NCBI GenBank assembly: GCA_015680685.1
Contig: MNCI01022307.1
Span: 557,642-621,641, forward strand
Reading direction: 5' to 3'
Source of the DNA: Gnetum montanum
Taxonomy: Eukaryota > Streptophyta > Gnetopsida > Gnetales > Gnetaceae
Length of the DNA stretch: 64,000 nt
Below are positions 37,001-48,300 of this stretch, in pieces. The notes beneath the pieces are model-generated. The model saw nothing but the letters and a program-made list of their open reading frames with translations, had not been told where the DNA came from and did no database searches. The position numbers and the translations under genes are program-made. The first letter of the stretch is position 1. Each line of letters starts with the position of its first letter.

Positions 37001-37640
37001 GGTCAATACTCGGTAACGGGAAGTTGTCCTTAATTGTAGCTTTATTCAGATCCTGGAAGTCTATGCAGATGCGTATGCCTCCCATTTTCTTAAAGACAAC
37101 TACAATATTGGATACCCAATCAAAGTAATCAACCGCATGGATGAAACCAGCCTGATACAACATGGTGATTTCATCACGCACTCCTAGTGCGATTTCTAGC
37201 TTAATCTTTCATGCCTTCTGTCTAATTGGTTTGATGCGTGGGTCTAAGATGATGTTTTGCTGTATTAATCTCGAGTTTAAACCTAGCATGTCTTCATATG
37301 ACCACGCGAATACAGTAGCGTTGTTTTGGAGCACTTTGGTTATGTCAGTCTATATCTGTTGGTCTAGGAGCGAACTAACCCTTAGAGTTTTATTCTCTCC
37401 TTTGTGCGTAACCATAGGAACCTCACTAAGAGGGTCCTCGGTTACATCACCAACCTCCAGGTCAAGTGTTCGGGTCAGATGTTCTGGCCATTCTGGGGAT
37501 GCTTCCAATGTTGCTATGGTTGCGTCATAAAGAGAAAGGTTTGTTGCTACTAGCATGCGATCGTACTGTCTAACGACCTTCCCACGCGGCCCTGTTAATA
37601 CTAAGGCTGTGGATAAAGCTGCGTCCATTTGCAAGTGATC
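34098..37640 (-). pseudogene. pol: Pol of C: RT, RNase H, second RNase H, integrase
   Basis: Fragments at 37,640-37,350, 37,181-36,819, 36,815-36,138 (RT and RNase H), 36,089-35,625 and 35,585-35,106 (second RNase H, zinc region), 35,102-34,830 and 34,799-34,458 (integrase). RT shows CIDFQDLN, SFMDGFSGYNQI, MPFGLKN and YVDDIAVK. The second RNase H shows YFDEAS, NNVAEYEGLLRGL and RGDSMLVINQI. Integrase has the full triad: GLDIIGP, VTDNGPQF and ENGQVEATNK. Stops separate the pieces, and n35,326 sits between two copies of a 66-bp segment. It ends at the TGA at 34,100-34,098, matching the pol end of B. Confidence 0.88.
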
Positions 37641-37665
37641 CTGCAAACCGCCAAAAAAGAAATTT
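37641..37665 (-). promoter_or_regulatory. Probable 3' splice site before pol of C
   Basis: On the minus strand TTTCTTTTTTGGCGGTTTGCAG is followed by GATCACTTGC and the open pol frame. It is the counterpart of the acceptor at 21,708 in B. Confidence 0.6.
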
Positions 37666-38218
37666 GTTACATCGTTTTTTCGCTAATCTATTAAATGATA
37701 AAATTTTGTTTGTTTTTGTGTCAGGATGACGTGTTAGAGAAGTTTCCAGTTTAAGGTCTTAGTGGACTGTCACAAAAGTTTTGTAAAAGGAAATTTTGTA
37801 AAAAAAAAGAAATGCCGAGCGTATGAAATGAGATGAGATGTGTAACATGGCACGTCTAGCGTGTCGAAATAGTTGGATTTGCATTTTGCCCAGACCGTAG
37901 TTAATGCTGACGAATTACGAGGTGATAAGCATCGCGTTAGTTTAGGGTCATTTTGGACCGCAACTCGCACGATATCTATGACATTAATGCCTAGATCTTC
38001 GCGTTTTATGTCATACTGACATCTGCGTTTCAGTTCCGCATCGATCGGGTGGAAAGAATCAATTGATTTTGAGCATCTTGTTTATAAGCTAGTGGTTCAT
38101 ACTCAAAACAGGTTACCGATATTGCAAATTTGGACTTGGTTATAGCGAGAAGAGAGCATAAACAAGGCGTGAGCAGACGATTTTACCATGACTTTATTCA
38201 ATTTCGACCTTTGCAATA
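37666..38218. other. Upstream region of the antisense gene in C
   Basis: Noncoding, with one GGTCTTAAACTGG-type word (near 37,743, minus sense). It should contain the promoter of the plus-strand gene; a weak TTTATAA lies near 38,080. Confidence 0.4.
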
Positions 38219-41200
38219 ATGGCACCCAAGGTTAAAGGCAAGAATGCTAAGTTGGCCAGGATAGACGAGATGCAGGAAAGTGTGCAGCGGGTTTCACAGG
38301 CCAGAGTAGAAGCTCTAGACGTTACCCCGTTTAACCGGTAAGTCGTTGTTCGTCCTTTTTTTTTCTTTTTACAATATCGTCATGTTTGTTGCAGCGTCGT
38401 GGTTTGTCTATTTTGGGTTATAATGTTGTATCATGGCATTAATGTCTATCTGCACGAACTAAACTATTGTTTTAAGGTTTAGGTGATAAGAAATAATGTT
38501 GTACAGAGATAAGGTGTAGCGTGTAAATGTAATGAAATGAGAGTTTCTGTGATAATGATATGTTGTGTCGGAGTAATACGCAGTACTTGCTTTCGTTGCC
38601 TTTGTCAGAGACGGACCTTGAGCTGTTACAAGGGTTTAGGCGATTTTGGCTATGTGCCTCCAGTATACGCTGTAATTTTCCAGGAATTGTGCGAGCCCTA
38701 GTTTTGTCTAATAGTAGTACATTTGTATTTTACAGTATTATGTTAAAGCCCATCCTAATCATTTTGGACATCGTGGATGTTTTGTACTGCGTTCATGTCC
38801 CCGCGGCCAATGTTCCTCCCCCCCATGCTCATCTAAAGGGGGAGGCGGTATGGTTCCAAAGAGGTGCGTGGGATTTTTTGCAATTTCTGCTTCGCAACTA
38901 CAACATAATCGTCTAGTCACATCTACCAGGTGATGAAGCTGCAGCTATTTTAGAGATGTTATTAGTCAGTTCGACGCAGAGCGTCTTAGCGTTTCTGTCA
39001 AACGACGTGATTGAAACTATGTGGGTAGAAGACCGCGAACAGAATGTCAGAGGTTTAAGGCATTTAAATTGGATCTGGGAAATGCCCAAGTTTAATTGTT
39101 ATCACTCTTATAACACTCTTTTCGTGGCCCACCATCCCTCAACTTATTTCTAGAATCCCCTTCGTACCGTGCATTACGCAAGTAGGTAAGTTTCATTTCA
39201 CTTCACAGTATTGTAATGCTAACTACTGTTTAGATAAGTATCGAGTGTAAAGAGTTGTTTGTGTTTCTGACATAGGTTTTTTATCAATGAAAACGGTCTT
39301 ATGGGCAACAATGATACATTGTCGTTGGCCGAGAGGGCTATAGGGGAGTTTACCTCCATCAGCAACATGCGAGCTGCCGTCATGGAACATCTGGCGTTCG
39401 AGATCCCTGAATACCCTACCTGTTATGCCGATTTCTTTTCTAGGTGCAAGAAACTCAACTAGCTGGATAGGGAGTGGACTCTAGACCCTCCCCTCACTGC
39501 TACTGATGTACAAAGGAAAATTCCTCCATTTCCTTTACCTTTCGGGCCTGGTAAGCTTTGTCGTAATAATGAATTATGTCAATATTGTGTGATGATGATG
39601 TAAAATCATTTTGGTTTAACTATGGATTTATGTTAATAGTCAGGGAATCAAGGGAGATTACAATTATGGCTTCGGGTCGCGAGGCTAGAAGTCTCTTCTT
39701 CCATTATGGTGACATAAAGAAGGCACAACATTGGCTCAACCATAGAGCGGCTCGGATTGTAGTAACCAATAACATTCGGGAAGCTGGACTGATGGACCTT
39801 TTTCTAGCCATAACCCCTGACACTACTGCAGGTGAAATGTTAACCCTGGTCAACTCCTTTAGCGAGGAAGCCGAGCGTCTCTTCGTATGCGTACGTAATG
39901 TGCGCGTAAATTTTGACATTGACGCTCAACTATTCACCGATTTCTTTGGGGTCTCCTCCGATGGTTTTCCCATAGATGAAAAGTCGAAGAGGAGCTCCAA
40001 GCTCCAGAAGAAGATAGAGAAGTGGTTGGGGGTTCAGACAGAAAGTAAAGGGATCCCCAATGATAGGATTGTGTTGGCGGTGGCCAACACCGTTTACCCT
40101 CTTTTTTAGGCCCAGGCCTTCCCCAAGACACTCTCGCAAGGGAGATTTCTCACCATCAAGCAGGCTCGAATCATGCGAGAGGTCTTAGAGGAGGGGACAC
40201 GCTTCAATTGGGCGAGCTATTTTGCTAAAGGCTTGCGCGTTGAGATGATCAGGCTTCGCCAAAAGCTCGAAACTCGTTTCAATGTGCATTTTTCCTTCTT
40301 CATAGCTTGCTTCCGACGTTTTGCCGAATTTTTGGTGGTCTAGAGAAATGGGGTCTGGGTGCAACAGGATCGCACCCAGATCTCCAAACCATGGATCTCC
40401 CATATTTTTGACACTGTCCGGTCGCAAGACCCGCCTGAGGGGATTGGGGAGTTGTTGTTGGTGATGACCAGGAGTATGGTTTCACCTCGAACATGGGGCC
40501 AAGACAGTGTGGGTGGAGCACCTCCCTCTTACATCGGCCATGTGTCGAGAGGGAAGCGCCTGGCTGCTCAGATAGTGGATTCATCAATGCTGCAGAAAAA
40601 GCCTCGTTTGAACGAGGGATCTTCCGAGCCAGCAGGTGGTGTTGAGAGGAAAATGTAGATCAGATTTTAGAGGAGCAATCCTCCAAGCAGTAAGTGTGAA
40701 GATGTATTAACGGTTACGGTTTCTGTAGAGATGTCGTTATGTAGCGTAACATTCGTTGAACAAAAAGTGCAATCCTATGTTAACTAGCCATGCTGTTTAA
40801 CAATGAGGGAAAAGGTTGCAGACCGATTGACCCCTGAAACAGGGGCTATGGTCTTACGGCGTGGAGAAGGGGCCTCGGTCTTAGAAGAAGAGGCCCTAGT
40901 TAATAAGACGAGGAGTGCACAGCCTCCTACGCATGAAGAGGAAATAGCTATGGAGGATGCCGAAGTCCTTTCGACTGAAATTAACCGAGGCAAGTGGTTT
41001 GTTGCTTGATAAAATTAGTTTTTATTTTGTACTAGTTGTCATAATATCTCAATCATACCTTTTGTCCTACGTAACAGGTGACCAGAGCATGCCCTTGACA
41101 ACGACGGTGACTCAATCCTGGGGCGAATTTCCTGATAAATTCGCCTTTATGGAAGGGGTCGTTCAGGATATGATTGGTCGCTTAGACCGAATCGATCCTG

Positions 41201-42409
41201 AAGCTGGTACGCTAAGATCATTACGTAGAGGTTTTTTTACTGTGACATTACGCTACTTAATTATGCCTAACTGTTACTTTCATGTTATTAGGAGCTCGCC
41301 TCAGGTGGGACCTGTCAACACCCATTAATTTAGACACCGCCAAGCCCTCGTTAGAAGCTACCATTGTGCCGTACAACATTTACGAAGAAATGCGTAAATG
41401 TGCTTTATGCTCAACTCACTCCTTATGGGAGTGTCAGAGTATAAACGAGAACCTCTGGAAGAGATTGCACAGGTCGGAGAAGGAGAGAATGGCTCTACGC
41501 GATGAAGTCGGGGATCTAAGATTACGGAATCAATTCCTGCAAGCCCAGGAAACGGGAGGTGAAGACTGGAGGACAGCTATTGTTAACTACGCCCGTTACT
41601 AGGCTGTCGTCAGGAACAGCGTCCAAACTAGCCGTGAACTGGTTGAACAATGCATGCTGATGGACCTCCTTGCTCAGAAGAACCAGGACTGGAAGGATTA
41701 TAACGCGAGTGTACAAGAGTGGGGGTAGAGGTAGAAGGATCATAAACATGTTTACAAACGAGAAAGCGCTGCCTACCGTCAACACTATAGGGACTCTATC
41801 ATTGAGGCTCAATCCCTTCGACTATTTCTCGACATTATAGGCGCTTCCAAGGCATTTGAAAAGTTCCAGAAGCAAGTGATGGTGAGTGCCTCTCCAGAAA
41901 GGGAAGTTACTCTTCCTGGAGGTGAGACTACCATCCCTTCCTTCTTCCCTGAACCACCCCGATGGACTCCCATGGAGAAGGGGAAGGTCAAGACTAGAAC
42001 TGATCAAGGAGACGGGGTTTGGTCTAAGCTAACCGAGGACAAAATCATGCACCATTTATGGACTAGCTTAGAACAAGTCCCCTTTGCTGCTGATGCTGGA
42101 CCATCACGGGTGAGTTGCAGTATTATTGCATTTTGTTATACCTAGTTTTGACAATGATGTTAATCTATGTGCCATGTCTGATCGCAGGAACAACCTAAGG
42201 AAATTCCTCGACAGGATGAAGCTAACGAAGGTGGTGACCCTCACGAAGAGGGTTTGCAGGAGATGGAGCGTGCTAAAGGATCTCATGAAGAGGATCACCC
42301 TTATGAAGGGGTTCCTCGTGCAAAGGGTGGCCTCTATGAGGATGACCTCCTCGGAGTGGAAATTGAACTAGGGGATACAGGAGACAGTGGTAGTAAGGGG
42401 GGTGCGTAA
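38219..42409 (+). pseudogene. Antisense multi-exon gene inside element C
   Basis: Not recognised as a known family. Predicted exons: 38,219-38,337 (ATG GCA CCC AAG; MAPKVKGKNAKLARI), 38,736-39,185, 39,276-39,550, 39,640-40,689, 40,822 to about 40,991, 41,078-41,206, 41,292-42,109 and 42,188-42,409. Donors are GTAAGT, GTAAG, GTAAGC, GTAAGTG, a probable GCAAGT, GTACG and GTGAG; acceptors include TTTTACAG, GACATAG and ATCGCAG. The product is about 1,075 aa. Conserved with B are VWFQRGAWDFLQFLL, FTDFFGVSSDG, FPKTLSQGR, IMREVLEEG, FRRFAEFLVV and a C-terminal charged region. About nine in-frame stops but few frame changes. It lies opposite to the retroelement's own strand, between its protease and RT. 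Confidence 0.78.
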
Positions 42410-43182
42410 TGGATTAACTTGATGTTTTATTGTGGTGAAGACAAGAGACTATTTTTCTTCTTTTTAACGTATTCGAGACAAATTTTGGTATTAATGTTAA
42501 TGTTCTTTTCGTTGTTTTCTCTTTATGTAAAATGTATCGTAGGTTTTAATGTTGTGATAAGTTATGATTATTTTTGAGAGCATAGCGTCAATGTGGTTAT
42601 TAGTTTGAAACTGTCGCGGACTGTTAAATTGTCTAAATGTAAAACATAAATGATATTGCTAGTTTAAGGTCGTTTTGAGCCCCCTTTTTTGTTGTTTTTA
42701 GTTTTAAAGTATGAAAAGTAAGTGTAAATTGGATTCCGGTATAGAGCATGAATGAAATTTGCGTTCCAAGCATAAATGGGATTTAGATACAAAGGGTAAG
42801 TGAAATTGCTAGTTTAAGGCCATTTCAGGTCGTAGCTGATTCAAGTGCCATGCGTAAATGAAGTTGCTAGTTTAGGGACATTTCAGGCCTTTGCGTAATT
42901 CGAGTACGAAATGTAGAAGGTTGCTAGTTTAAGGCCATTTCGAACCTTTACGTAATTGAGTGTGAAGTGTAGATACAGTTGCTAGTTTAAGGCCATTTCA
43001 AGCTGTAGCATAATAGGAGTAAAGAAGATAAAAATGTAAAGCTGAACACAAAGGTAAACAAGAGCATAATGAAATTAACTTGCAGAAAGCGTAAATACAT
43101 GCATAAACATAAGAAGCATAGACGATAAGCGAAACAGAGTGATTGATGAGATCCTAGTACTTAGGCAACATTGTTTTACTTG
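42410..43182 (-). repeat. Spacer of C with period-58 GGCCTTAAACTAGC repeats
   Basis: In element sense, directly after the gag-protease stop, GAAATGGCCTTAAACTAGC or a variant occurs with plus-strand starts at 42,808, 42,866, 42,923 and 42,981 (57-58 bp apart), plus one at 42,657. The 17-nt core equals that of B at 16,192. The rest is AT-rich. Confidence 0.75.
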
Positions 43183-45550
43183 CTAACTCCGTAACTGTTT
43201 CTTAATTACCTTCGTCTTTAATGATGCGTAAGGATGGGGTGATTTATGGCCCTTCTCCTTCACATCGCAATATTCCCCTGGGAACGATAGTTCGACCCAA
43301 GTTAGACTATCATCAACCACTATTTCGACTTGCTCGGGTACTAGAACAAGGGACTGATTCTCAGACATTTCTATCTCCAACCCTTGTTCTGTCTCTATCT
43401 TATTAACAGCCTGAGGGATTGTTTCATCACCGTGGATAACCACTTCTCCTCTTGCGTAAGGCAAATGGATTTCCTGATGAATGGGTGATGAGACTACCCT
43501 CAGTTGGGGTAACCAAGACCTCCCAAGAATTAGATTGAATCCAGGCATCTCTTCAACCACGATAAATGTACCATCTGTGGGGAACTGATCCCCTGCTACA
43601 AAGTTCATGTGGATGGTCCCTTTGACCTGCACCCGTGCCCCGTTGAACGACTTTACGCATGATGTTGTTGTAGGACTAATCTGATCGATCAAGCCTAATT
43701 TATCCACTATGGGATAAGGGATGACATTAGTGGCTGCCCCGTCATCTACATGTGCTCTCCAGATTCGATGCTGGCCGACCCGGATAGTGATGAACATGGG
43801 TGCTGTAGTCACTTGACCCTCAGGGTCATCCTTGATGGATTTTTCATGAAAGGTCAATGGGGTGGGATCAAGTTTTTTAGCAGTAGGGGGAAGCATGATG
43901 GAGTGAATTGCTCCTTCATCTGCCAGCAGGCTTTCATCCACAGGTATGGACGTTAGCATAAGAACCATAGCTTCACAATGTGTTTGCGAGGTCATGAGAA
44001 ATTCATAAAGGCTCAACGTTGTATTTTTCTGTTTCAAAGCCTGTTTGACTTGTGCCAGGGCATCAAAGAGATGTTGCACACGATCGGAGTGTCTGTCACC
44101 CTTTTCCTCCTCCATTCGCCCTAAGAGGCGAATTTCGCAGGGAGGAGCGACAGTGGGTCGAGGGTTAGGCTTCCTTTGGCCTGGGAGAGATAATTACTTT
44201 CATGTAACCTCTTTGTCCTTAGCAAGTGAAGCTAACGGTGCTAAAGCGAGGGGTTGAGGTTTGGGTAACCCCAGCGTAAGAGGACCCTTGGCTGCATCAA
44301 TAGTGATAGTAGGTAAGTTTGAATTAGAGGATTTCCCCTGTGTAGGAGGGGCGGTTGATAGTTTTGGCACTCTGATAACTAAGGGTGCCTTGGGTGTAGG
44401 CGCGGGCTGTGCCACAGCTTTAACGATCGCAGGCTATCAGGAAGCATTCTGGGATGAAGTTCAGAGGATGAAAGGGTGCCTTGGAGTGTCACTCATTGGC
44501 GTCGACGGACCCGTCGTTTGGGTCGAGCGAGGTTGCGTTCGCAACACAAAAGGCTACCTCAGGTATGCCTGATTATCGTCCTCTATCCCTACTGCATTGA
44601 TTGTGTACCCTGCATTGTTTTCATTCAATGGGTCTTGGTACACATGCATGGCCTAGTTTTCTGGGCATGTCAGGCTACTGCTATTTACGATCAAGTCACC
44701 TTGATCTATCAGATGTTGGATGTCATCTTTCAATGCCTAGCAGTAGTCTATATCATGGCCGCACAATTGATGATAGTCGCAGAATCGGTCTAGCTTAAAG
44801 TTCTTAGGCACAGGTGGGTCATTAGTTTGAGCTAAGGAGGGATTCTTAAGTAGCTCACAATGGTGCCTGTGGTGTTTCAAAGCCTCCTCAGACACCGCCT
44901 TGTGTCGGATGTGGCCATTTCCCAATAATTTCTTCAGAAGTTCTAAAGGCTTCACAGGTAGAGTTGCGTAATTTGAGTGATATTTAGGCTCAAATTTCAA
45001 CCTTGGTTGTGGAGATGCTTTAGGGGCAGGTGAGGCTTCTTGATTGGTGCCACTTGAGCTGGTTGTCGGCTCAGCTAGCTCCGCAGTAGTTTTCTTGCCG
45101 TTGTTGCCTTTCTTCTTGGCCCCTTCAGCGACCGCTACCACTGTAGTCGTGGTGGCTTTGCCTTTGTCCTTACTTTTGCTATGAGCATTCTTGTAGACCA
45201 CATACGCTGGGTCTTTGCTATCCTCTGCCGCTTCTTGCATGCTCTTAGTCTGAGCAAAAGCTTGGTTGAGGGAACGGGGGGCAAGGTAATACAGCTTAGA
45301 CTTGATAAAGTCCTTGACTGCTTCCTTGAAGATTGCCAATAGATGGGCCTCCACGATGGGTTCGTGGATCTCATTCAAGGTAGCGCTCCAGCACTGTATG
45401 AACTTTTGGACTGACTCAAGCAGGTCTTGCTTAACTCCCATGAGCTGGTCCAGTGTGACTTCTAGCTTCAGGTTGTATTTGAAGAGAGTCACAAACTAGG
45501 TTAACAGCTCTTCCAAAGTTGAAATGGAAGTGCATCGAAGTGCTCGATAC
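43183..45550 (-). pseudogene. gag-pro: Gag-protease of C, N terminus missing
   Basis: Fragments 45,492-44,737 (gag core FIQCWSATLNEIHEPIVE and zinc-knuckle variant CDYHQLCGHDIDYC), about 44,415-44,200 (Pro-rich, LVIRVPK) and 44,115-43,183 (310 aa, intact protease with VDDGAATNVIP, GFNLILGRSWLP and QEIHLPYARGEV). The last frame shows residues HMNFVAGDQFPTDGTFI that are missing in B. An acidic tail follows the protease and ends at 43,183. Upstream, the gag frame can be followed to YRALRCTSIS at about 45,549, where sequence of A4 integrase begins. Confidence 0.83.
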
Positions 45551-45555
45551 AGCAC

Positions 45556-47585
45556 TCACAGGATTGGACAAATCGATGGACATCCTGAAATAGTGTTGGC
45601 CAGTAATATCTTGTAAGTAGGATCTTAATGGCCATTCGTCTCCCTGCATAGTGGCCCCCAAAGGGACCCTCATGAGCATCTTGGAGAACTCTTAATTGAT
45701 CCTCATCGGGCATAGACCATTGAACCAAGCCATTAAGACAGACTTTATAGAGTTGTTCCTTGATTTTCATGAAGTACTTGGTTTTATGAAGAAATCGTTG
45801 CTTCTTCCTAAAGTCCAACCCCTGTGGTGTTTGTTGGGAAAGGAGATAAGTAAGAATGCTACTATACCAATTTTTTCCCGTGGGTTGGTTATTTACTACA
45901 CTGGAAAAGAGGGTTTCATTAGGAAAATGATTAGATACGGCATATTCGTCCTCTTTGCTATCCCAGTGCAACCGAGATAAGTGATTAGCAACTACATTCT
46001 TAGTGCCCTTTCAGTCTACTATTGTTAAGTCAAACTCTTGAAGGATTACCAACCAACGTATAATACGAGGGCTAACCATTGGCTTGTTCATGAGGAACCT
46101 AATTGCACTATGATCCATATGAATATACACTTTGTAGCGTAACATATAGTGCCTAAATTTGTCCAGTGCAAACACTACAGCCATTAATTCCTTTTCCATA
46201 GTTATGTAGTTGAGTTGTGCACCAGTGATACTCTTACTTGCACAGTGGATGTAATAAGGGTATTTTTGTTCATCTAACTATGTCAGTACGGCTCCTAAGG
46301 CATAATTAGATGCGTTGGTCATGATATGGAATGGTCTGGACTAGTTAGAGGCTTGTAGAATGGGAGTTTCCACAAGCCTCTATTTTAGAGTTTGGAATTC
46401 TCATTCACATTCCCTAGTCCATTTGAATGGTGCATCCTTCTTTGTTAATTCTACCAATGATTTGGTAATTTTGGAGAAGTTCTCGATGAATCTCCTATAG
46501 TAGCCAGTGTGTCCAAGGAATAACTAAATGTCTTTGATAGTTTCTGGTTGTCGGGTGATTCCTTGGATGAATTTAACCTTTTTTGGGTCCACCTCTATTC
46601 CTGACTGTGAAATCTTATGCCCCAATACTACGCCCTCTTGAACCATCAAGTGGCTTTTTTGCCAGTTGAGCTTCAAGTTGGTTTCAACACATCGTTTTAG
46701 CACTTGCTCTGATTAGTCTAGGACTTGATCAAATCTTGTCCCATAAGTGGAGAAGTCATCCATAAATACTTCCACTCCATTTCCTATCTGTTGTTGAAAT
46801 ATGCTTAAGACTAAACGTTGGAACGTGGTAGGGGCATTGCACAAGCCAAATGACATTTGCTTATATGCGAATGTTCCCCAGGGACTAGTGAACGTTGTTT
46901 TGGCTTGATCTTTTGGTGCTCTTCGTATTTGATTATACCCACTATACCCATCCAAAAAACTATAATAGCGATGCCTCACTATAGTGTCCAAGACTTGGTC
47001 AACGAATGACAACAGAAAATGATCCTTGAACGTTGACATGTTTAGTAGCCTAAAATCTATACATACCCTCTATTTGCCTCCCTTCTTAGGCACGATTACT
47101 AGAGGACTAACCCATTCACTATCAGCAATGGGATATATGAACCTGGCCTTGAGGAGCTGTTCTATCTCTTCTTTTACTACTTGTTTCAATTTCGGGTTTA
47201 ATCGCCTATATGGTTGTTTTTTATGCTTCATGGAGGGGTTCGTGTAAATCCTATGCTGGCATATCCTAGGATCTATTCCGATTAGCTTGGGATATGACCA
47301 AGCAAAGGCCTTTGACCATTTATTGATCACTTTTAATAGGCTTTCTTTTTGCTTGGGGACAAGTTTTGCGTTGATAATTACCGATTTTCCATTTTCAAGA
47401 GTCATATACTCTAGACCGATGGGCAATGGTTTCAGATTGAGGGGATCTTTTTTAAATTTCTCAAGAATTTCCAACTTCCCCCAGTTAATTTTTTTGAAGT
47501 TAAGGGCCGGAAGTTGGTAACGAACTTGCTCTAGTGCATCTGTGCTTTCAATGTAAGCACTAGTTATCCCCTCAGTTAGTTCCAT
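45556..47585 (-). pseudogene. pol: RT, RNase H and integrase N terminus of A4
   Basis: RT fragments 47,585-47,070 and 47,039-46,713 hold FIYPIADSEWVSPLVIVPKK, SFLDGYSGYNQI, FTSPWGTFAYKQMSFGLCN and the catalytic VFMDDFSTYG. RNase H at 46,400-46,011 has MEKELMAVVFALDKFRHY and HMDHSAIRFLMNKP. Fragment 45,971-45,501 begins the integrase with AHEGPFGGHYAGRRMAIKIL and QSCECC of the zinc site. RT copies RNA into DNA and RNase H removes the RNA strand. Several stops break the frame. The FMDD box and overall sequence fit the Athila lineage rather than that of B and C (YVDD). Confidence 0.83.
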
Positions 47586-47699
47586 GCATGTTATCTAGTT
47601 GCTATCCTGATCAGCCATCAGCCATTAGGTGTTTTCTTGTCGTGTGGTTGTTGCATATAGGCACCTTTGTATGTCAATATCTTGTGCACACTGATTGCA

Positions 47700-48300
47700 T
47701 GCAGGCAATGTTAAACTTCACATCACCCATGATTTCTGCACGCAATGGCACCCTGTGTCACTATATGTGATGCATGGAACTTTCTTCTTCTCAATCTTTC
47801 CAAAAGTATTTTTATTGGATATTTCTAGAGAAAGATTACAAATTCCTAAGTGTGCATCTATTGTACTCAGCCATGCCCTTCCCATTATTATCAGGAAATC
47901 CCCTTTATCATTGTTTACTTGGATCACCAGGAAATTAGCTAGGTATGACCAACCACCCACAATGGTAACAATGTCCTTACCTGTCCCAAAGGAACAGTGA
48001 TGGACTGGTTAGCCAACTCTAAGTGAATATGGCTCTTCTTGAGTGGAGGTAGGTTCCAGGTTTTATACAATTCTTGTGAGATTAAGTTGACTCTGGAACC
48101 TAAGTCAAGGAGATCCTTATGAGGTTCATTCCTAGCAACTTAGAGATAAATTAGGGGGCTTCTAGGATCAGATAATTTCTTGGGAACATGGCCTACCTTA
48201 ATCAGGTCGGTAACGGTATGTGTTAACATAACTGTGTGCATTGGGCACAATTTTTGGTCTGAAGGAGGTCCCGAAACCTTATTTGGTATGAAGGTGTTTA
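47700..48300 (-). pseudogene. pro: Aspartic protease region of A4
   Basis: Frame pieces give DLLDLGSRVNLIS (active-site D-L-G as in many Athila elements), then a small frame change, then GWSYLANFLVIQV and FLIIMGRAWLSTIDAHL (47,960-47,718). It matches A2 4,849-5,706 and A5 62,900-63,271. Confidence 0.7.

Larger units (their letters stand above)
31052..45555 (-). mobile_element. Tat-like element C, 5' end missing
   Basis: On the minus strand: gag (truncated at about 45,550)-protease to 43,183, PR-RT spacer with an opposite-strand gene (38,219-42,409), pol (37,640-34,098), degenerate repeat and noncoding region, polypurine tract and 3' LTR (32,486-31,052). Its order is that of B. It lies within A3 integrase: the base before the LTR continues the A3 sequence (GGGCACA against GGGCATAGACC in A4). 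The 5' LTR, leader and gag start are absent at the right-hand junction. Confidence 0.85.
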
